From: WLWS01 sp965243105
GTDB taxonomy: Bacteria > Pseudomonadota > Gammaproteobacteria > Eutrophobiales > Eutrophobiaceae
Assembly: GCA_965243105.1 (NCBI GenBank)
Contig: CBDEUC010000002.1
Span: 62,001 to 126,000 of the forward strand
Direction: 5' to 3'
Length of the DNA: 64,000 bases
Under the pieces are notes generated by a model. The model was not told where the DNA came from. It saw nothing but the letters and a program-made list of their open reading frames with translations, and did no database searches. The translations under genes were made by a program, and so were the position numbers. Positions within the stretch are counted from its first letter, which is position 1, and each line of letters begins with the position of its first letter. This document shows, one piece after another, positions 35,050 to 44,985 of this stretch.

Positions 35050-35078
35050 TTTAATCATCGCATGGTGTGCTATATAAT
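35050..35078 (+). promoter_or_regulatory. Candidate sigma-70 promoter of purK-purE
   Basis: A perfect -10 TATAAT at 35073-35078; the -35 at 17 bases spacing (TTTAAT) is poor. It lies 31 bases before the GTG of purK. No purine-type operator or riboswitch was recognised. Confidence 0.45.
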
Positions 35079-35109
35079 CTGCCGTTTTTAGTGGAAAGAG
35101 ACGAAGATA

Positions 35110-36279
35110 GTGTCAAATCAGAATCAGCTCAACCTGGCAATCCTGGGCGGTGGACAACTTGGCATGCTTTTATGTGAAGCAGCCAGGAAACTCGATATAA
35201 ATACTGTCATTGTGACGCCGGATGCCGATGGCCCTGCCATGGCGACAGCGGCAAGTTCGATAATTGCGGACATGACGAGTAATGGCCTGGCGGGCAGGTT
35301 GGCTGATATCGCCGATGTGGTCACCTATGAGCTGGAAGACATTCCCGCTTCGCTTCTTGAGCAGTTAATATCAGAACAGGATGAACACAGGATCGAAGTG
35401 TATCCCGCCGCGGAGCTCCTCGGGCTGCTGAAAAACAAGGCGACACAAAAGCAGTGGTACCTGGACAATGGGTTTCCAACATTACCGTTTGTCATCGAGG
35501 AAGCACCCGTGAATGTGAAGAAGGGCTTGCTACAGTTTGGATTGCCCTTCGTGCAAAAAGCGCAAACGGGTGGATACGATGGATACGGCGTACAGGTCAT
35601 AAGGAATGAAGCCGAGTTGGAAAACCTGTGGAATATTCCAAGCATGATAGAGCGATACGTCGACAGGCCAGTTGAGCTGGGCGTGGTTGTAGCCCGTTCC
35701 GGCGCTGGGGAAATAATTAATTATCAGCCTGTTCGCATGGAATTCGAGCAGGAGAAAAACATTCTTGACGCCGTCATACTGCCCACGGGCCTCGATAAAC
35801 GGATTGATGATGACGCGGTGGAGCTGGCAAGAGCCGTTATCGACAGCCTCGAAGGAGTAGGGGTATTTGCGGTTGAAATGTTTCTTGTCGATGATGAGCT
35901 TTTGATCAACGAAATATCACCACGCGTGCATAATTCGGGGCATCATACGCTGGAAACAAGTAACGTTTCCCAGTTTGAACAACATGTGCGGGCAGTATGT
36001 AATTTGCCCCTGGTGATGCCGGAAAAACCGGCGGGCTCCGCCATCATGGCAAATTTACTGTATTCTGATGAGCTGGAGTTCATGCTTGGAAATCCGACGG
36101 GCGTCAAGTCCTCTGATGACGGGGATGTACACCTTTACTGGTACGGTAAAAAAGAAGGTCGCCCGGGAAGAAAAATGGGGCATGTTACCTGCCTGGGACT
36201 AAATCTCGAGGAGAGTAAGGTTCGCACAGGGCAGTTTATTCAGCAACTGAAACAGAAAAATGAAGGAGCGGCCGCATGA
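35110..36279 (+). CDS. purK: PurK, N5-carboxyaminoimidazole ribonucleotide synthase
   Basis: 389 aa, ATP-grasp enzyme of purine synthesis that carboxylates AIR with bicarbonate and ATP. The N-terminus LAILGGGQLGMLLCEAARKL is the dinucleotide-like fold of PurK. The ATP-grasp core has QKAQTGGYDGYGVQV and the metal/phosphate end NEISPRVHNSGHHTLE. GTG start is the first in the frame after the -10 site; the ribosome binding site is weak. It overlaps purE by 4 bases. Confidence 0.96.
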   Translation: MSNQNQLNLAILGGGQLGMLLCEAARKLDINTVIVTPDADGPAMATAASSIIADMTSNGLAGRLADIADVVTYELEDIPASLLEQLISEQDEHRIEVYPAAELLGLLKNKATQKQWYLDNGFPTLPFVIEEAPVNVKKGLLQFGLPFVQKAQTGGYDGYGVQVIRNEAELENLWNIPSMIERYVDRPVELGVVVARSGAGEIINYQPVRMEFEQEKNILDAVILPTGLDKRIDDDAVELARAVIDSLEGVGVFAVEMFLVDDELLINEISPRVHNSGHHTLETSNVSQFEQHVRAVCNLPLVMPEKPAGSAIMANLLYSDELEFMLGNPTGVKSSDDGDVHLYWYGKKEGRPGRKMGHVTCLGLNLEESKVRTGQFIQQLKQKNEGAAA

Positions 36280-36770
36280 GCGCACAGGTCAGTATTATCA
36301 TGGGAAGTGATTCAGATTTACGGGTTATGCAGGCAGCTGCTGATATTCTTGGCTCTTTTGAAGTGGAATACGAAATTTCAATTGTCAGCGCACACCGAAC
36401 CCCGGAACGTCTCTATGAATTTGCAACAAATGCCGAGTCTCGTGGCATCAAGGTAGTTATAGCAGGGGCCGGTGGTGCCGCTCATTTGCCCGGTATGGTT
36501 GCTGCGTTATCTAGTTTGCCCGTCATCGGCGTTCCGGTAAACGCGACTGCGCTTGATGGAAATGATTCTCTGCTGTCGATCGTGCAAATGCCAGCAGGCG
36601 TGCCGGTAGCAACGGTTGCCATTGATAACGCCACCAATGCCGGGATACTGGCCGCGCAAATACTGGGCACTGCTGACGACGACCTTAGAAATAAAATTAC
36701 CGCTTACAAGCAGTCTCTAAATGACAGGGTCATGGAGAAGGTTGCAAAAATGGAGGATGAGCAGGGCTAG
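36276..36770 (+). CDS. purE: PurE, N5-CAIR mutase
   Basis: 164 aa, class I PurE that moves the carboxylate from N5-CAIR to CAIR, the step after PurK. Typical motifs: IIMGSDSDLRVMQAA at the phosphate site, IVSAHRTPERLYEF with the catalytic His, and AGAGGAAHLPGMVAALS. The presence of PurK beside it identifies the two-step bacterial route. Ends 16 bases before a convergent gene. Confidence 0.97.
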   Translation: MSAQVSIIMGSDSDLRVMQAAADILGSFEVEYEISIVSAHRTPERLYEFATNAESRGIKVVIAGAGGAAHLPGMVAALSSLPVIGVPVNATALDGNDSLLSIVQMPAGVPVATVAIDNATNAGILAAQILGTADDDLRNKITAYKQSLNDRVMEKVAKMEDEQG

Positions 36771-36786
36771 TTCTACCGGCTGAAGC

Positions 36787-39030
36787 TCAGGTTTTCAGTT
36801 TACCTGGCAGCGGTAGATCGCGGATCCTTATCCCGCTGGCTTCATAAATAGCGTTGCACAAGGCTGGCAGGAAAGGCGGTGTATTTGGTTCACCGACGCC
36901 AGCCGGGGGCGCATCACTCTCTACGACATGCACATCGATTTTAGCCGGAGCCTGGTTCATTCTTGCTACGAGATAATCATTAAAATTATTTTGATCAATC
37001 ACGCCATCACTCGCCGTAATCTGTCCAAGACCACAGCTTAAACCATAGACGCATCCGCCCTCGCACTGGGCCCTGACATTTGCGGGATTCACCACTGTAC
37101 CGGCGTCGATCGCCATGTAAACCGAGGGAATCGACCAGCCGCCATTTTCATCAACTTTAACCTCAACGACCGTGGCGACGTAGCTCAGAAAGGAGCGGTG
37201 CACAGCAATACCGAGGTGACGTCCCTGCTTTTTCCTGGAATCCCAGTTTGCCCTCTTCGATGCGATTTGTATCACGTTGGCGAGACGTTTTGTGTCGATA
37301 GGATAGGTATCGATTGACTCCCCGTAGTTATCGTATTCAACACCTTCCGCTGCCAGGTCAACGATGCGTGGTTTCCCAATCAATTCCAGCAGGTAATCCC
37401 TTGGATCGCGACCAGCCGCTACCGCCAGTTCATGGGCGAAAGACTGTGTCGCAAAAGCGTGGTAAACATTCGCCACAGAGCGTAACCAGCCAATTCGAAC
37501 ATGCGCCTTCGCCGGCCCTTTTTCCAGGCGCATATTGGCAATATCAAAGGGGTTGTCGGCGAAACCCATGCGCATTTCCTGGGGCATACCGACTTCAATC
37601 GCGGGATTAAAGGTTGAACCAATGCTTGGAAAAACCGTGCGTTGCAACCAGGCGATGGTTTTACCCTGCTCGTCGATAGCCCCTTCAACTCTCTGCGCAC
37701 TGACCGTGTGGAAATAGCCATGCTTGATGTCATCTTCACGACTCCACATCACTTTGACCGGCACACCAGCCTGGCGTGACAGCAAGGCGGCTTCTACAGC
37801 AAAGTCAGGTTTGGATTTCCTGCCAAAGCCACCACCAAGAAAGGTGACATAAACCTTCACGTTTTCGTCTTTAAGACCCAGTGCCTTTGCCACCTCTTTC
37901 TGTGTGCGCTGGGGTGTCTGCACCGAGGCCCATACTTCGACCTCGTTCGCCTTTACCCAGGCTGTTGCCATTGGAGGTTCCATCGGGGCCTGCGACAGGT
38001 GAGGTACCGTGTACTCTGCTGAAATTCGCCGTGCAGCCGTCTTTAAAGCACTTATGGTATCTCCATGTTCACGCACAAGTTCGCCCGGTTTACGCACGGT
38101 GTCGAGCATGGAATCCCTGAATTGCCCCGAGTTGTATGTCGCATTGTCACCATGTTCCCACTGTATCTTTAATGCATCCCGTCCCTTGAGAGCGGCCCAG
38201 CTGTTGCTTGCAAGGACGGCCACACCACCAAGGGGTTTAAAAAGGGGAGGTGCGGATGAAGACTCGAGTTTCACGACGTCAACGACGCCTTCTACATTTC
38301 TTGATGCCGCATCATCAAGTGACTTGATGCGGCCATGCAATACCGGCGGTCTTTGAATCACGGCAACCAGCATGCCGGGCAACTGAACATCTATGCCGTA
38401 CTCAGCACTTCCCTGGACGATATCCTGCATATCGACCCCGTCGATAGATTTACCGATAAAGCGCCATTCCTGTCTCTTTTTAAGAACAAGCCTGTCCAGT
38501 TCAGGAAGTGGTAACTGCGCGGCTTCTTTGACCAGGGAAGAAAATTGTGCCCTGCGTTTGCTGCTGGCATGGATAACTTCTCCATTACTGCAATGGCATT
38601 GCTCGGGTGTTACTTTCCATTGTTTCGCGGCAGCCTGTCTCAATAGATAATTCGCTGCGGCCCCGGCCTGCCTTAATCGAGTAAAATTCTGACGAATACT
38701 TTTCGAACCATCTGTGTTCTGGTCACCGTATTCCGGATTTGCCACCGTTCGTGCAATTTGAACCCTGCTCCAGTCGGCCTCAAGTTCGTCCGCAATAATC
38801 TGCGCAATACTGGTTCGAACCTGCTGTCCCATTTCGGCGCGATGGCAGTTTATGGTGACATTGCCTTCTTCATCCAGTGTCACAAACACGCTGGGCAATA
38901 ACTCAGCTGGTAATTCTGCTGCAGTGACGCTATGCAGCGCGGGAATAAGATCCACGCTCAAGGCGAGTGCCCCAAGGCTGGCGGATTTCTTCAGGAATTG
39001 CCTGCGGTTGAGAGGATCGGCATCGATCAT
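36787..39030 (-). CDS. Molybdopterin-binding aldehyde/N-heterocycle oxidoreductase, large subunit (IorB-like)
   Basis: 747 aa of the xanthine dehydrogenase superfamily, isoquinoline 1-oxidoreductase beta-subunit group. The N-terminus NRRQFLKKSASLGALALSVD is a Tat signal, so the enzyme acts in the periplasm. Mo-cofactor region signatures include FLGGGFGRKSKPDFAVEAAL and HVRIGWLRSVANVYHAF, and VGEPNTPPFLPALCNAIYEA near the end, where the catalytic Glu sits in this family (GVGEP). Translated after the 2Fe-2S subunit with a TAATG overlap. Substrate cannot be told from sequence. Confidence 0.88.
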   Translation of the reverse strand: MIDADPLNRRQFLKKSASLGALALSVDLIPALHSVTAAELPAELLPSVFVTLDEEGNVTINCHRAEMGQQVRTSIAQIIADELEADWSRVQIARTVANPEYGDQNTDGSKSIRQNFTRLRQAGAAANYLLRQAAAKQWKVTPEQCHCSNGEVIHASSKRRAQFSSLVKEAAQLPLPELDRLVLKKRQEWRFIGKSIDGVDMQDIVQGSAEYGIDVQLPGMLVAVIQRPPVLHGRIKSLDDAASRNVEGVVDVVKLESSSAPPLFKPLGGVAVLASNSWAALKGRDALKIQWEHGDNATYNSGQFRDSMLDTVRKPGELVREHGDTISALKTAARRISAEYTVPHLSQAPMEPPMATAWVKANEVEVWASVQTPQRTQKEVAKALGLKDENVKVYVTFLGGGFGRKSKPDFAVEAALLSRQAGVPVKVMWSREDDIKHGYFHTVSAQRVEGAIDEQGKTIAWLQRTVFPSIGSTFNPAIEVGMPQEMRMGFADNPFDIANMRLEKGPAKAHVRIGWLRSVANVYHAFATQSFAHELAVAAGRDPRDYLLELIGKPRIVDLAAEGVEYDNYGESIDTYPIDTKRLANVIQIASKRANWDSRKKQGRHLGIAVHRSFLSYVATVVEVKVDENGGWSIPSVYMAIDAGTVVNPANVRAQCEGGCVYGLSCGLGQITASDGVIDQNNFNDYLVARMNQAPAKIDVHVVESDAPPAGVGEPNTPPFLPALCNAIYEASGIRIRDLPLPGKLKT

Positions 39031-39479
39031 TACATTTTACCCGCAGCAGATTTAATAGCCGAACGAATACGAACATAGGTCCCACAACGACAGATATTGC
39101 CAGACATAGCCTTGTCTATCGCGTCATCGTCCGGAGTAGGGTTGCCAGCCAGCAGGGCCGCGGCCTGCATGATCTGACCAGTCTGGCAGTATCCACACTG
39201 GGGAACATTTTCTTCAACCCATGCCCGCTGGAGCGGATGCTGTCCGTCGGCGCTGAGTCCCTCAATGGTTGTCAGCTGCCTATCTTCTGCTACCTGCATT
39301 GGTGTCACGCAGGCTCGCACAGGATCGCCGTCAAGGTGAATGGTACAGGCACCACACAGGGCCTGGCCACAACCATACTTGGTACCGGTCAGCCCCTTGA
39401 TATCACGCAGGTACCAGAGGATGGGCATGGATGCATCGCCCTCATACGTGACTGTTTTTCCATTTAAAGTGAGCTTCAT
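39030..39479 (-). CDS. 2Fe-2S subunit of molybdenum hydroxylase (IorA-like)
   Basis: 149 aa. Two ferredoxin-type clusters: the plant-type site (KYGCGQALCGACTIHLDGD plus a later Cys) and the C-terminal four-helix site (CGYCQTGQIM and NICRCGTYVRI). No signal peptide; it would be exported by hitch-hiking with the Tat-bearing large subunit. No cytochrome gene, often found as electron acceptor in three-gene versions, lies next to it. Confidence 0.92.
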   Translation of the reverse strand: MKLTLNGKTVTYEGDASMPILWYLRDIKGLTGTKYGCGQALCGACTIHLDGDPVRACVTPMQVAEDRQLTTIEGLSADGQHPLQRAWVEENVPQCGYCQTGQIMQAAALLAGNPTPDDDAIDKAMSGNICRCGTYVRIRSAIKSAAGKM

Positions 39480-39619
39480 CTTGACCTCGAGTAGTTAGTC
39501 CAAACGACAATAATTTCTTAGTAGTTCCGGCGATTGAATATATAGTAGTTGAGATAAAGGGCGACTACAATTGCCCGCTTTACGGGAATATTTCCCCTTG
39601 TCACGATTGGAGAGATGAA

Positions 39620-41041
39620 GTGTTTATTGATGGTGAATGGCTCGATTTAAAAGACAAATTTCCAGTATTTAACCCCGCAAGCGGAGAACAAATTGGCGAG
39701 GTTGCTGATGGCAACGAGTCGCATGCCGCGATAGCTATAGCCGCAGCCGGCAAGGCATTCCACCAGTGGTCAAGGCAAACAGCCTACCAGCGCTCGACCA
39801 TCCTTTACCGGGCCTACGCGCTCATGCTCGAACAACAGGCCACGCTGGCAGAATTAATGACCCGCGAACAGGGCAAACCTCTCAAGGCGGCCATGAACGA
39901 AGTCAAGTATGCGGCTGATTTCCTGCTCTGGTTTGCAGAGGAAGCCAAGCGTCTTTACGGGGAGACGATACCGTCCGCTCGCGCCGACCAGAGGTTTCTT
40001 GTACACAAGTCACCTGTCGGTGTCGTTGCCGCGATCACGCCGTGGAATTATCCGATCTCGATGATCACTCGAAAAGTCGCCCCGGCACTCGCAGCAGGAT
40101 GTACCATCGTACTCAAACCTGCCGAATCGACGCCGCTATGTGCAATTGCAGTTTTTAAAATTCTTGAGCAGGCGGGAGTTCCAGCCGGGGTGGTAAACCT
40201 TGTGACAAGTGCGAAACCTGCACCTATTGGCTCTGAGTTTTGCAGTAATGCCATCGTTAGAAAGCTGACTTTTACAGGCTCAACCGATGTTGGCAAAACC
40301 CTGGCCAGGGATGCAGCCCCCCAGCTCAAGAGAGTATCCATGGAGCTGGGTGGTCATGCGCCATTTATCGTATTTGATGATGCTGATCCTGTTCACGCTG
40401 CCAAGGGTGTTTCACTGGTAAAATTCCTGAACACGGGACAGGCCTGTATCAGCCCCAACAGGATATTTGTGCAAAATACCATCATGGAGCCTTTTCTCGA
40501 GGTATTGCAGGCACGAATTGAAAAAATGAAGGCTGGTAATGGCATGGAGGAAGGCGTTTCCATCGGACCCCTGGTGAATGAAAACGCGCTGGAGAAAGTT
40601 GATCGCCAGGTGAAGGACGCGATTGACCTTGGCGCAGTGCTGCATCACGGGGGGCACAAGCTAAGTGAGGATGGATTGGATGAGGGTTATTTTTATGCGC
40701 CAACGCTGCTCAGCGGGGTTACCGAAGCTATGCGTATCTACCGTGAAGAAACATTTGGCCCCGTTGCCCCAGTTATGGGCTTTGACACGGAGGAGGAAGT
40801 GCTGGAGATGGCGAATGACACCAACTATGGATTGGCGTCCTATGTCTACACAAGGGACATTTCACGAGCCTTTAGAATTTTTGAAGGATTGAATTTTGGC
40901 ATCGTTGGCATCAATGATATTAACCCGACGAGTGCCGCAGCACCCTTTGGTGGAATGAAAGAAAGCGGTCTTGGTAGAGAAGGAGCGCATGAAGGTATTG
41001 AAGAATACCTGGAAACAAAGCTGGGTGGGTTTAGTATCTAG
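39620..41041 (+). CDS. gabD: NAD(P)-dependent succinate-semialdehyde-type dehydrogenase
   Basis: 473 aa aldehyde dehydrogenase, GTG start after GGAGAGATGAA. Oxyanion Asn in TPWNYPISM, general base Glu in SMELGGHAPFIVFDD, catalytic Cys in FLNTGQACISPNR, and the C-terminal PFGGMKESGLGREGAHEGIE typical of the GabD/SSADH group. It may feed 4-aminobutyrate or other semialdehydes into the TCA cycle. Divergent from the 2Fe-2S gene across a 140-base gap with no recognised regulator site. The exact substrate is an inference from family resemblance. Confidence 0.87.
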   Translation: MFIDGEWLDLKDKFPVFNPASGEQIGEVADGNESHAAIAIAAAGKAFHQWSRQTAYQRSTILYRAYALMLEQQATLAELMTREQGKPLKAAMNEVKYAADFLLWFAEEAKRLYGETIPSARADQRFLVHKSPVGVVAAITPWNYPISMITRKVAPALAAGCTIVLKPAESTPLCAIAVFKILEQAGVPAGVVNLVTSAKPAPIGSEFCSNAIVRKLTFTGSTDVGKTLARDAAPQLKRVSMELGGHAPFIVFDDADPVHAAKGVSLVKFLNTGQACISPNRIFVQNTIMEPFLEVLQARIEKMKAGNGMEEGVSIGPLVNENALEKVDRQVKDAIDLGAVLHHGGHKLSEDGLDEGYFYAPTLLSGVTEAMRIYREETFGPVAPVMGFDTEEEVLEMANDTNYGLASYVYTRDISRAFRIFEGLNFGIVGINDINPTSAAAPFGGMKESGLGREGAHEGIEEYLETKLGGFSI

Positions 41042-41049
41042 AGCGGCGC

Positions 41050-44000
41050 TTAGTTTACTATTTTCAAACTTGGCACGTTGACAAGCGTACCAGGCATACC
41101 AATGCAATATCCCTGGGCGTAGTCAATACCGAGGTTTCTAACGCATTCCAGGATTTCAGGGGATTCAACGCATTCGGCAATAGTTTTCTTTCCAAAGACA
41201 TGGCCCAGCTCATTGATACTCTTGACCAGGGCCATGTCAGTGGGGTCTTTCATGATATCCTGAATAAAGGCACCATCTATCTTGATAAAGTCGACCGGTA
41301 ATTTCTTGAGATAGGCAAATGAAGAAAGGCCTGTTCCGAAATCATCGAGCGCGAAGTAAAAGCCCCTGGCTCGAAGTGTTTCCATGAACTTGCAGGCTTG
41401 TGAAAAATTCGAGATTGCAGAAGTTTCGGTTATTTCGAAACAAATTTTTGATTGTGGGACATGGTACTTTTCAACAGTTGACTCAATATACTCAAGAAAT
41501 TCCATGTCGGTAATCGAATGACCTGACAGGTTGATTGAGCAAAGTTCTATTTTTTCGAGCAACACGTTATTGGATAATATTGACCTGCAGGCCTCGGCAA
41601 TCACCCACTTGTCTATCCTTGTGATGAGACCAAAACGTTCTGCTGCAGATAGCATCGCTGATGCAGAGATCAGGTTGCCACGTTCATCTTTCATGCGCAG
41701 CAATATTTCGTAGAAAGTATTCTCCTTTCTTTCCGAATGCAGCGAGTCAATTGGCTGGGCAACGAGGAACAGGTTATCGGTAAGCAATGCCTCGTTAATC
41801 TTGTTTGCCCATTCCATTTCGCTTTGACGCACAGCGAGGTCACTATCACTCTCTGCATACACCCTGATTCGATTACGTCCCTCATCCTTGGCCATGTAAC
41901 AGGCGCTGTCGGCGGCTTTTAAAAGATCGTCACTTGTGCCGGCATTCCCGTCTATTGTGACAATACCCATGCTCACACCAACGCTGAGAACGTTGTCATC
42001 CCAGATAAAGCGAAAATCATTGATACTGTTGCGCAGGTTTTCCGCCGTATTTATTGCATCCCTGGATTCGCAATGCTCCATCAACAGGCCAAATTCATCA
42101 CCACCAAGTCGTGCAAGGGTATCCCGACTCCTGATTCCCGACTGAATCAATCCACAAAGCTGCCTCAATAATTCGTCTCCGGCGGCGTGACCAAAGGTGT
42201 CATTAATGATCTTGAACTGGTCAAGATCCATGTAACAAAAGGAATGCACACTTCCAGTGGTTATCGCACTATCAATAAGGCGGTTCAGGCGTTGTTCAAG
42301 TTCACGCCTGTTAATCAGGTTTGTCAGGCTGTCGTGGCTGGCGTTGTAATTCAGCTTTTCCGTCAGCAATTTCTGCTCGGTTATGTCCATCCCCTGTACG
42401 ATGATATACGAAGGAGCGGATTCGGCATCACGAACCAGGATGCAATGAAGATCAATCCATATATAGTTGCCATTTTTATGTCGAAGACGCCTTACAACGT
42501 GGTATCGTTCCACAATACCCCGTCTCAATTTCGATAAATCAACCCTGTTTCGATTGCGTTCAGCAGGATGGGACAGCGAATCAATATTCAGCCCAATGGT
42601 ATCTTTGACTTCAAGACCCAGCATGCTGGCACCAGCCTGGTTAAATTCGATTGTTGTACCATCGAGTTCCACCAGTGCCATGCCTATGGGCGCATTACTA
42701 AAGGTTTGCTTGAACTGGATCCTGGAATGTTCCAGTTCCTGTGCTGTGAGTACCGTGTCAGTAATATCCTGGGAAGTGCCAAATGAGCGAATAACCCTGC
42801 CACTATGATTAGTCTCCACTTCTCCCTGTTGCCTGATGTAGCGTACTTCTCCATTTTCCTTGACTATTCTGAACCTGATATCGTGTGAACGTGCCTCCTC
42901 GAACGAATCATCTTCCTCCTTTTTTACTCTTTCTCGATCCTCCGGATGAATATGCTGGTAATAGGAGGCTTTCTTCATCCTGCTGACGATACTATGACCA
43001 TATATTCCAATGTACTGGGGAGAACAATATGTCAGTGTGTCCTTGATCTCGTCCCATTCCCAGTGACCTATATTTCCCAGTTTCTCAGAGCGCTCAAACT
43101 TCCTTCTCTCCTCCTGCAGGGTTAGCTCGGCGAGTTTTTTCTCGGTAATGTCCTGCAGGGTGCCAAAGCTCCTAGTTATGTTACCGTCCTTGTCTTTGAA
43201 AAAATCGGCTAACTGGTGAACATACCTGGTCTCACCGCGCTTATTGAAAATCCGGTACTCGATATCAAGGTGTGCACCGTTTAACACAGCTTCATTTTCC
43301 CGATCCACAACATACTTCCTGTCATCCGGATGTATATCAGATACATCGTCGGTATGACTTTGGCTTTCCGCCATGATCTCCTCGACAGTCGACCCAAAGA
43401 TATTGGCATATTCTGGAGAGCAGTATGTCAGCCGGTCTTCCACTTCGTCCCACTGCCAGTGTCCTACGCCACCCAGCTTTTCGCTCCTTTCAAACATATC
43501 CTGCCGCTTTTTTAACTCCAGTTCTGCGAGTTTTCGGTCAGTGATATCCTGTATAGTGCCAAACGTGCGAATGACTTTGCCTTCGCTATTTTTTTCCACA
43601 TCCGATAGACGATGTAGATAGCGTATCTCTCCTCGCGTATTAAATACCCGGTACTCAATGTCGATGCGCTTACCCTTATCCGCGCTGTCCAGGTCGGCCT
43701 GGTAAACCAGGTCATAATCATCGGGATGGATATCCCGCATATCGTTTTCATGGGATGAACTGAATTTGAGCGCTTCTTCAACTGTCATCCCAAAGATCCT
43801 GGCGTAATGTTCCGAGCACCAGCTTAACCTGTCTTCCACTTCATCCCACTCCCAGTGACCTACACCACCGAGTTCCTCTGAACGACGAAACATCAGGTCA
43901 TGCTTAAGCAGCCGCAGGTTAGAATGCTCTCTTTCGGAGATATCCTGGAGGATGCCAAATGAGCGCAGGGGATTTCCCTGCGCGTCACGCTCTACTTCAC

Positions 44001-44748
44001 CTACCTGGTAGACATACCGAATTTCGCCATCCGGCCTTATTATTCGGTACTGTATTTCACGCAATTCATTCTGGCTGGTGAATTCTTCTTCAAATTTTTT
44101 TACTCGCTCCAGGTCATCAGGATGTATACTTTCAAAAGATGCCTCGAGAGAATGATTATGGGCTATGATCTCCTCGGCACTTCGCCCATGAATGTTTGCA
44201 TACTCATCCGAGCATGTAATCATGCGCTGCTCAACTTCATTCCACTCCCAGTAGCCAAGCTTTCCAAGTTTCTGTGCGTGGACAAACAGCGCATCAATCC
44301 TCTTGTCTGCCAACTGGCTCGATTTGAGCTGTTCAATATCCCGAAGGTGAGCTATGCGATAGGCTTTTAATTTCTCATGCTGCCCAATCGAGTAAACATT
44401 GATCTGCGCCCAGAATTCATCCTCGTTTTTCCTCAGGAGCTTACATTCAAACTCGTAAGTGCTTCGATTTCCCGCCAGTAATTCATCGCGTTCGTTCTCC
44501 GCCGATGCGTAGTAGTCAGGATGCGTAATGCTTTGCGCGTTCATGGATGTGAGTTCGTCGATCTCGTAACCAGTCAGTTGTTTTGCCATTTCATTAGCGA
44601 TAACAATCCGGTTGCTGTCGTCGAGCAGGATCATGGCGACCGGTGACTTGTCGAAAATGGCCTGCAGAAGGCCCAGTTCGGCCGCGCCCGTGTTCTCAAC
44701 AGGAGGTGGAGTTCCGGTCTGCTCTTTCGCTTGCTGTTTGCGCTTCAT
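41050..44748 (-). CDS. Six-PAS diguanylate cyclase/phosphodiesterase (PAS-GGDEF-EAL)
   Basis: 1232 aa, soluble. PAS 1 about 25-130; four closely similar PAS_3-type domains, each opening with GxWEWDEVExRL-like sequence (about 155-275, 285-400, 415-525, 540-650); a sixth PAS about 670-780. GGDEF domain about 800-955 with intact RLGGDEF active site and MDLDQFKIINDTFGH. EAL domain about 975-1225 with YEILLRM in place of EAL, INLSGHS, EITETSAIS, LDDFGTGLSSF, KIDGAFI and IAECVES retained, so hydrolysis of c-di-GMP is still plausible. Could influence motility through FleQ. Confidence 0.93.
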   Translation of the reverse strand: MKRKQQAKEQTGTPPPVENTGAAELGLLQAIFDKSPVAMILLDDSNRIVIANEMAKQLTGYEIDELTSMNAQSITHPDYYASAENERDELLAGNRSTYEFECKLLRKNEDEFWAQINVYSIGQHEKLKAYRIAHLRDIEQLKSSQLADKRIDALFVHAQKLGKLGYWEWNEVEQRMITCSDEYANIHGRSAEEIIAHNHSLEASFESIHPDDLERVKKFEEEFTSQNELREIQYRIIRPDGEIRYVYQVGEVERDAQGNPLRSFGILQDISEREHSNLRLLKHDLMFRRSEELGGVGHWEWDEVEDRLSWCSEHYARIFGMTVEEALKFSSSHENDMRDIHPDDYDLVYQADLDSADKGKRIDIEYRVFNTRGEIRYLHRLSDVEKNSEGKVIRTFGTIQDITDRKLAELELKKRQDMFERSEKLGGVGHWQWDEVEDRLTYCSPEYANIFGSTVEEIMAESQSHTDDVSDIHPDDRKYVVDRENEAVLNGAHLDIEYRIFNKRGETRYVHQLADFFKDKDGNITRSFGTLQDITEKKLAELTLQEERRKFERSEKLGNIGHWEWDEIKDTLTYCSPQYIGIYGHSIVSRMKKASYYQHIHPEDRERVKKEEDDSFEEARSHDIRFRIVKENGEVRYIRQQGEVETNHSGRVIRSFGTSQDITDTVLTAQELEHSRIQFKQTFSNAPIGMALVELDGTTIEFNQAGASMLGLEVKDTIGLNIDSLSHPAERNRNRVDLSKLRRGIVERYHVVRRLRHKNGNYIWIDLHCILVRDAESAPSYIIVQGMDITEQKLLTEKLNYNASHDSLTNLINRRELEQRLNRLIDSAITTGSVHSFCYMDLDQFKIINDTFGHAAGDELLRQLCGLIQSGIRSRDTLARLGGDEFGLLMEHCESRDAINTAENLRNSINDFRFIWDDNVLSVGVSMGIVTIDGNAGTSDDLLKAADSACYMAKDEGRNRIRVYAESDSDLAVRQSEMEWANKINEALLTDNLFLVAQPIDSLHSERKENTFYEILLRMKDERGNLISASAMLSAAERFGLITRIDKWVIAEACRSILSNNVLLEKIELCSINLSGHSITDMEFLEYIESTVEKYHVPQSKICFEITETSAISNFSQACKFMETLRARGFYFALDDFGTGLSSFAYLKKLPVDFIKIDGAFIQDIMKDPTDMALVKSINELGHVFGKKTIAECVESPEILECVRNLGIDYAQGYCIGMPGTLVNVPSLKIVN

Positions 44749-44985
44749 GTAGATTACGGTTTGCCGTTTAAGGCTATAGTTATTATTAAAATCCCTCTTC
44801 AGGGGACTGCTTGCCCTTGCTGTACTGCTGCAGCAAATTAGGTGCCAATATTTTTAGCAAATAACCATCGAAAAATCAGAAAGATACAAACCCGCATATT
44901 TTATACCCGGGTATTCGTAGTCAAATCACGACAAATCGTCAAATCCTGGTGCTGCAGGCTGAAAGCGTATTGTCAGTTTGCACTT

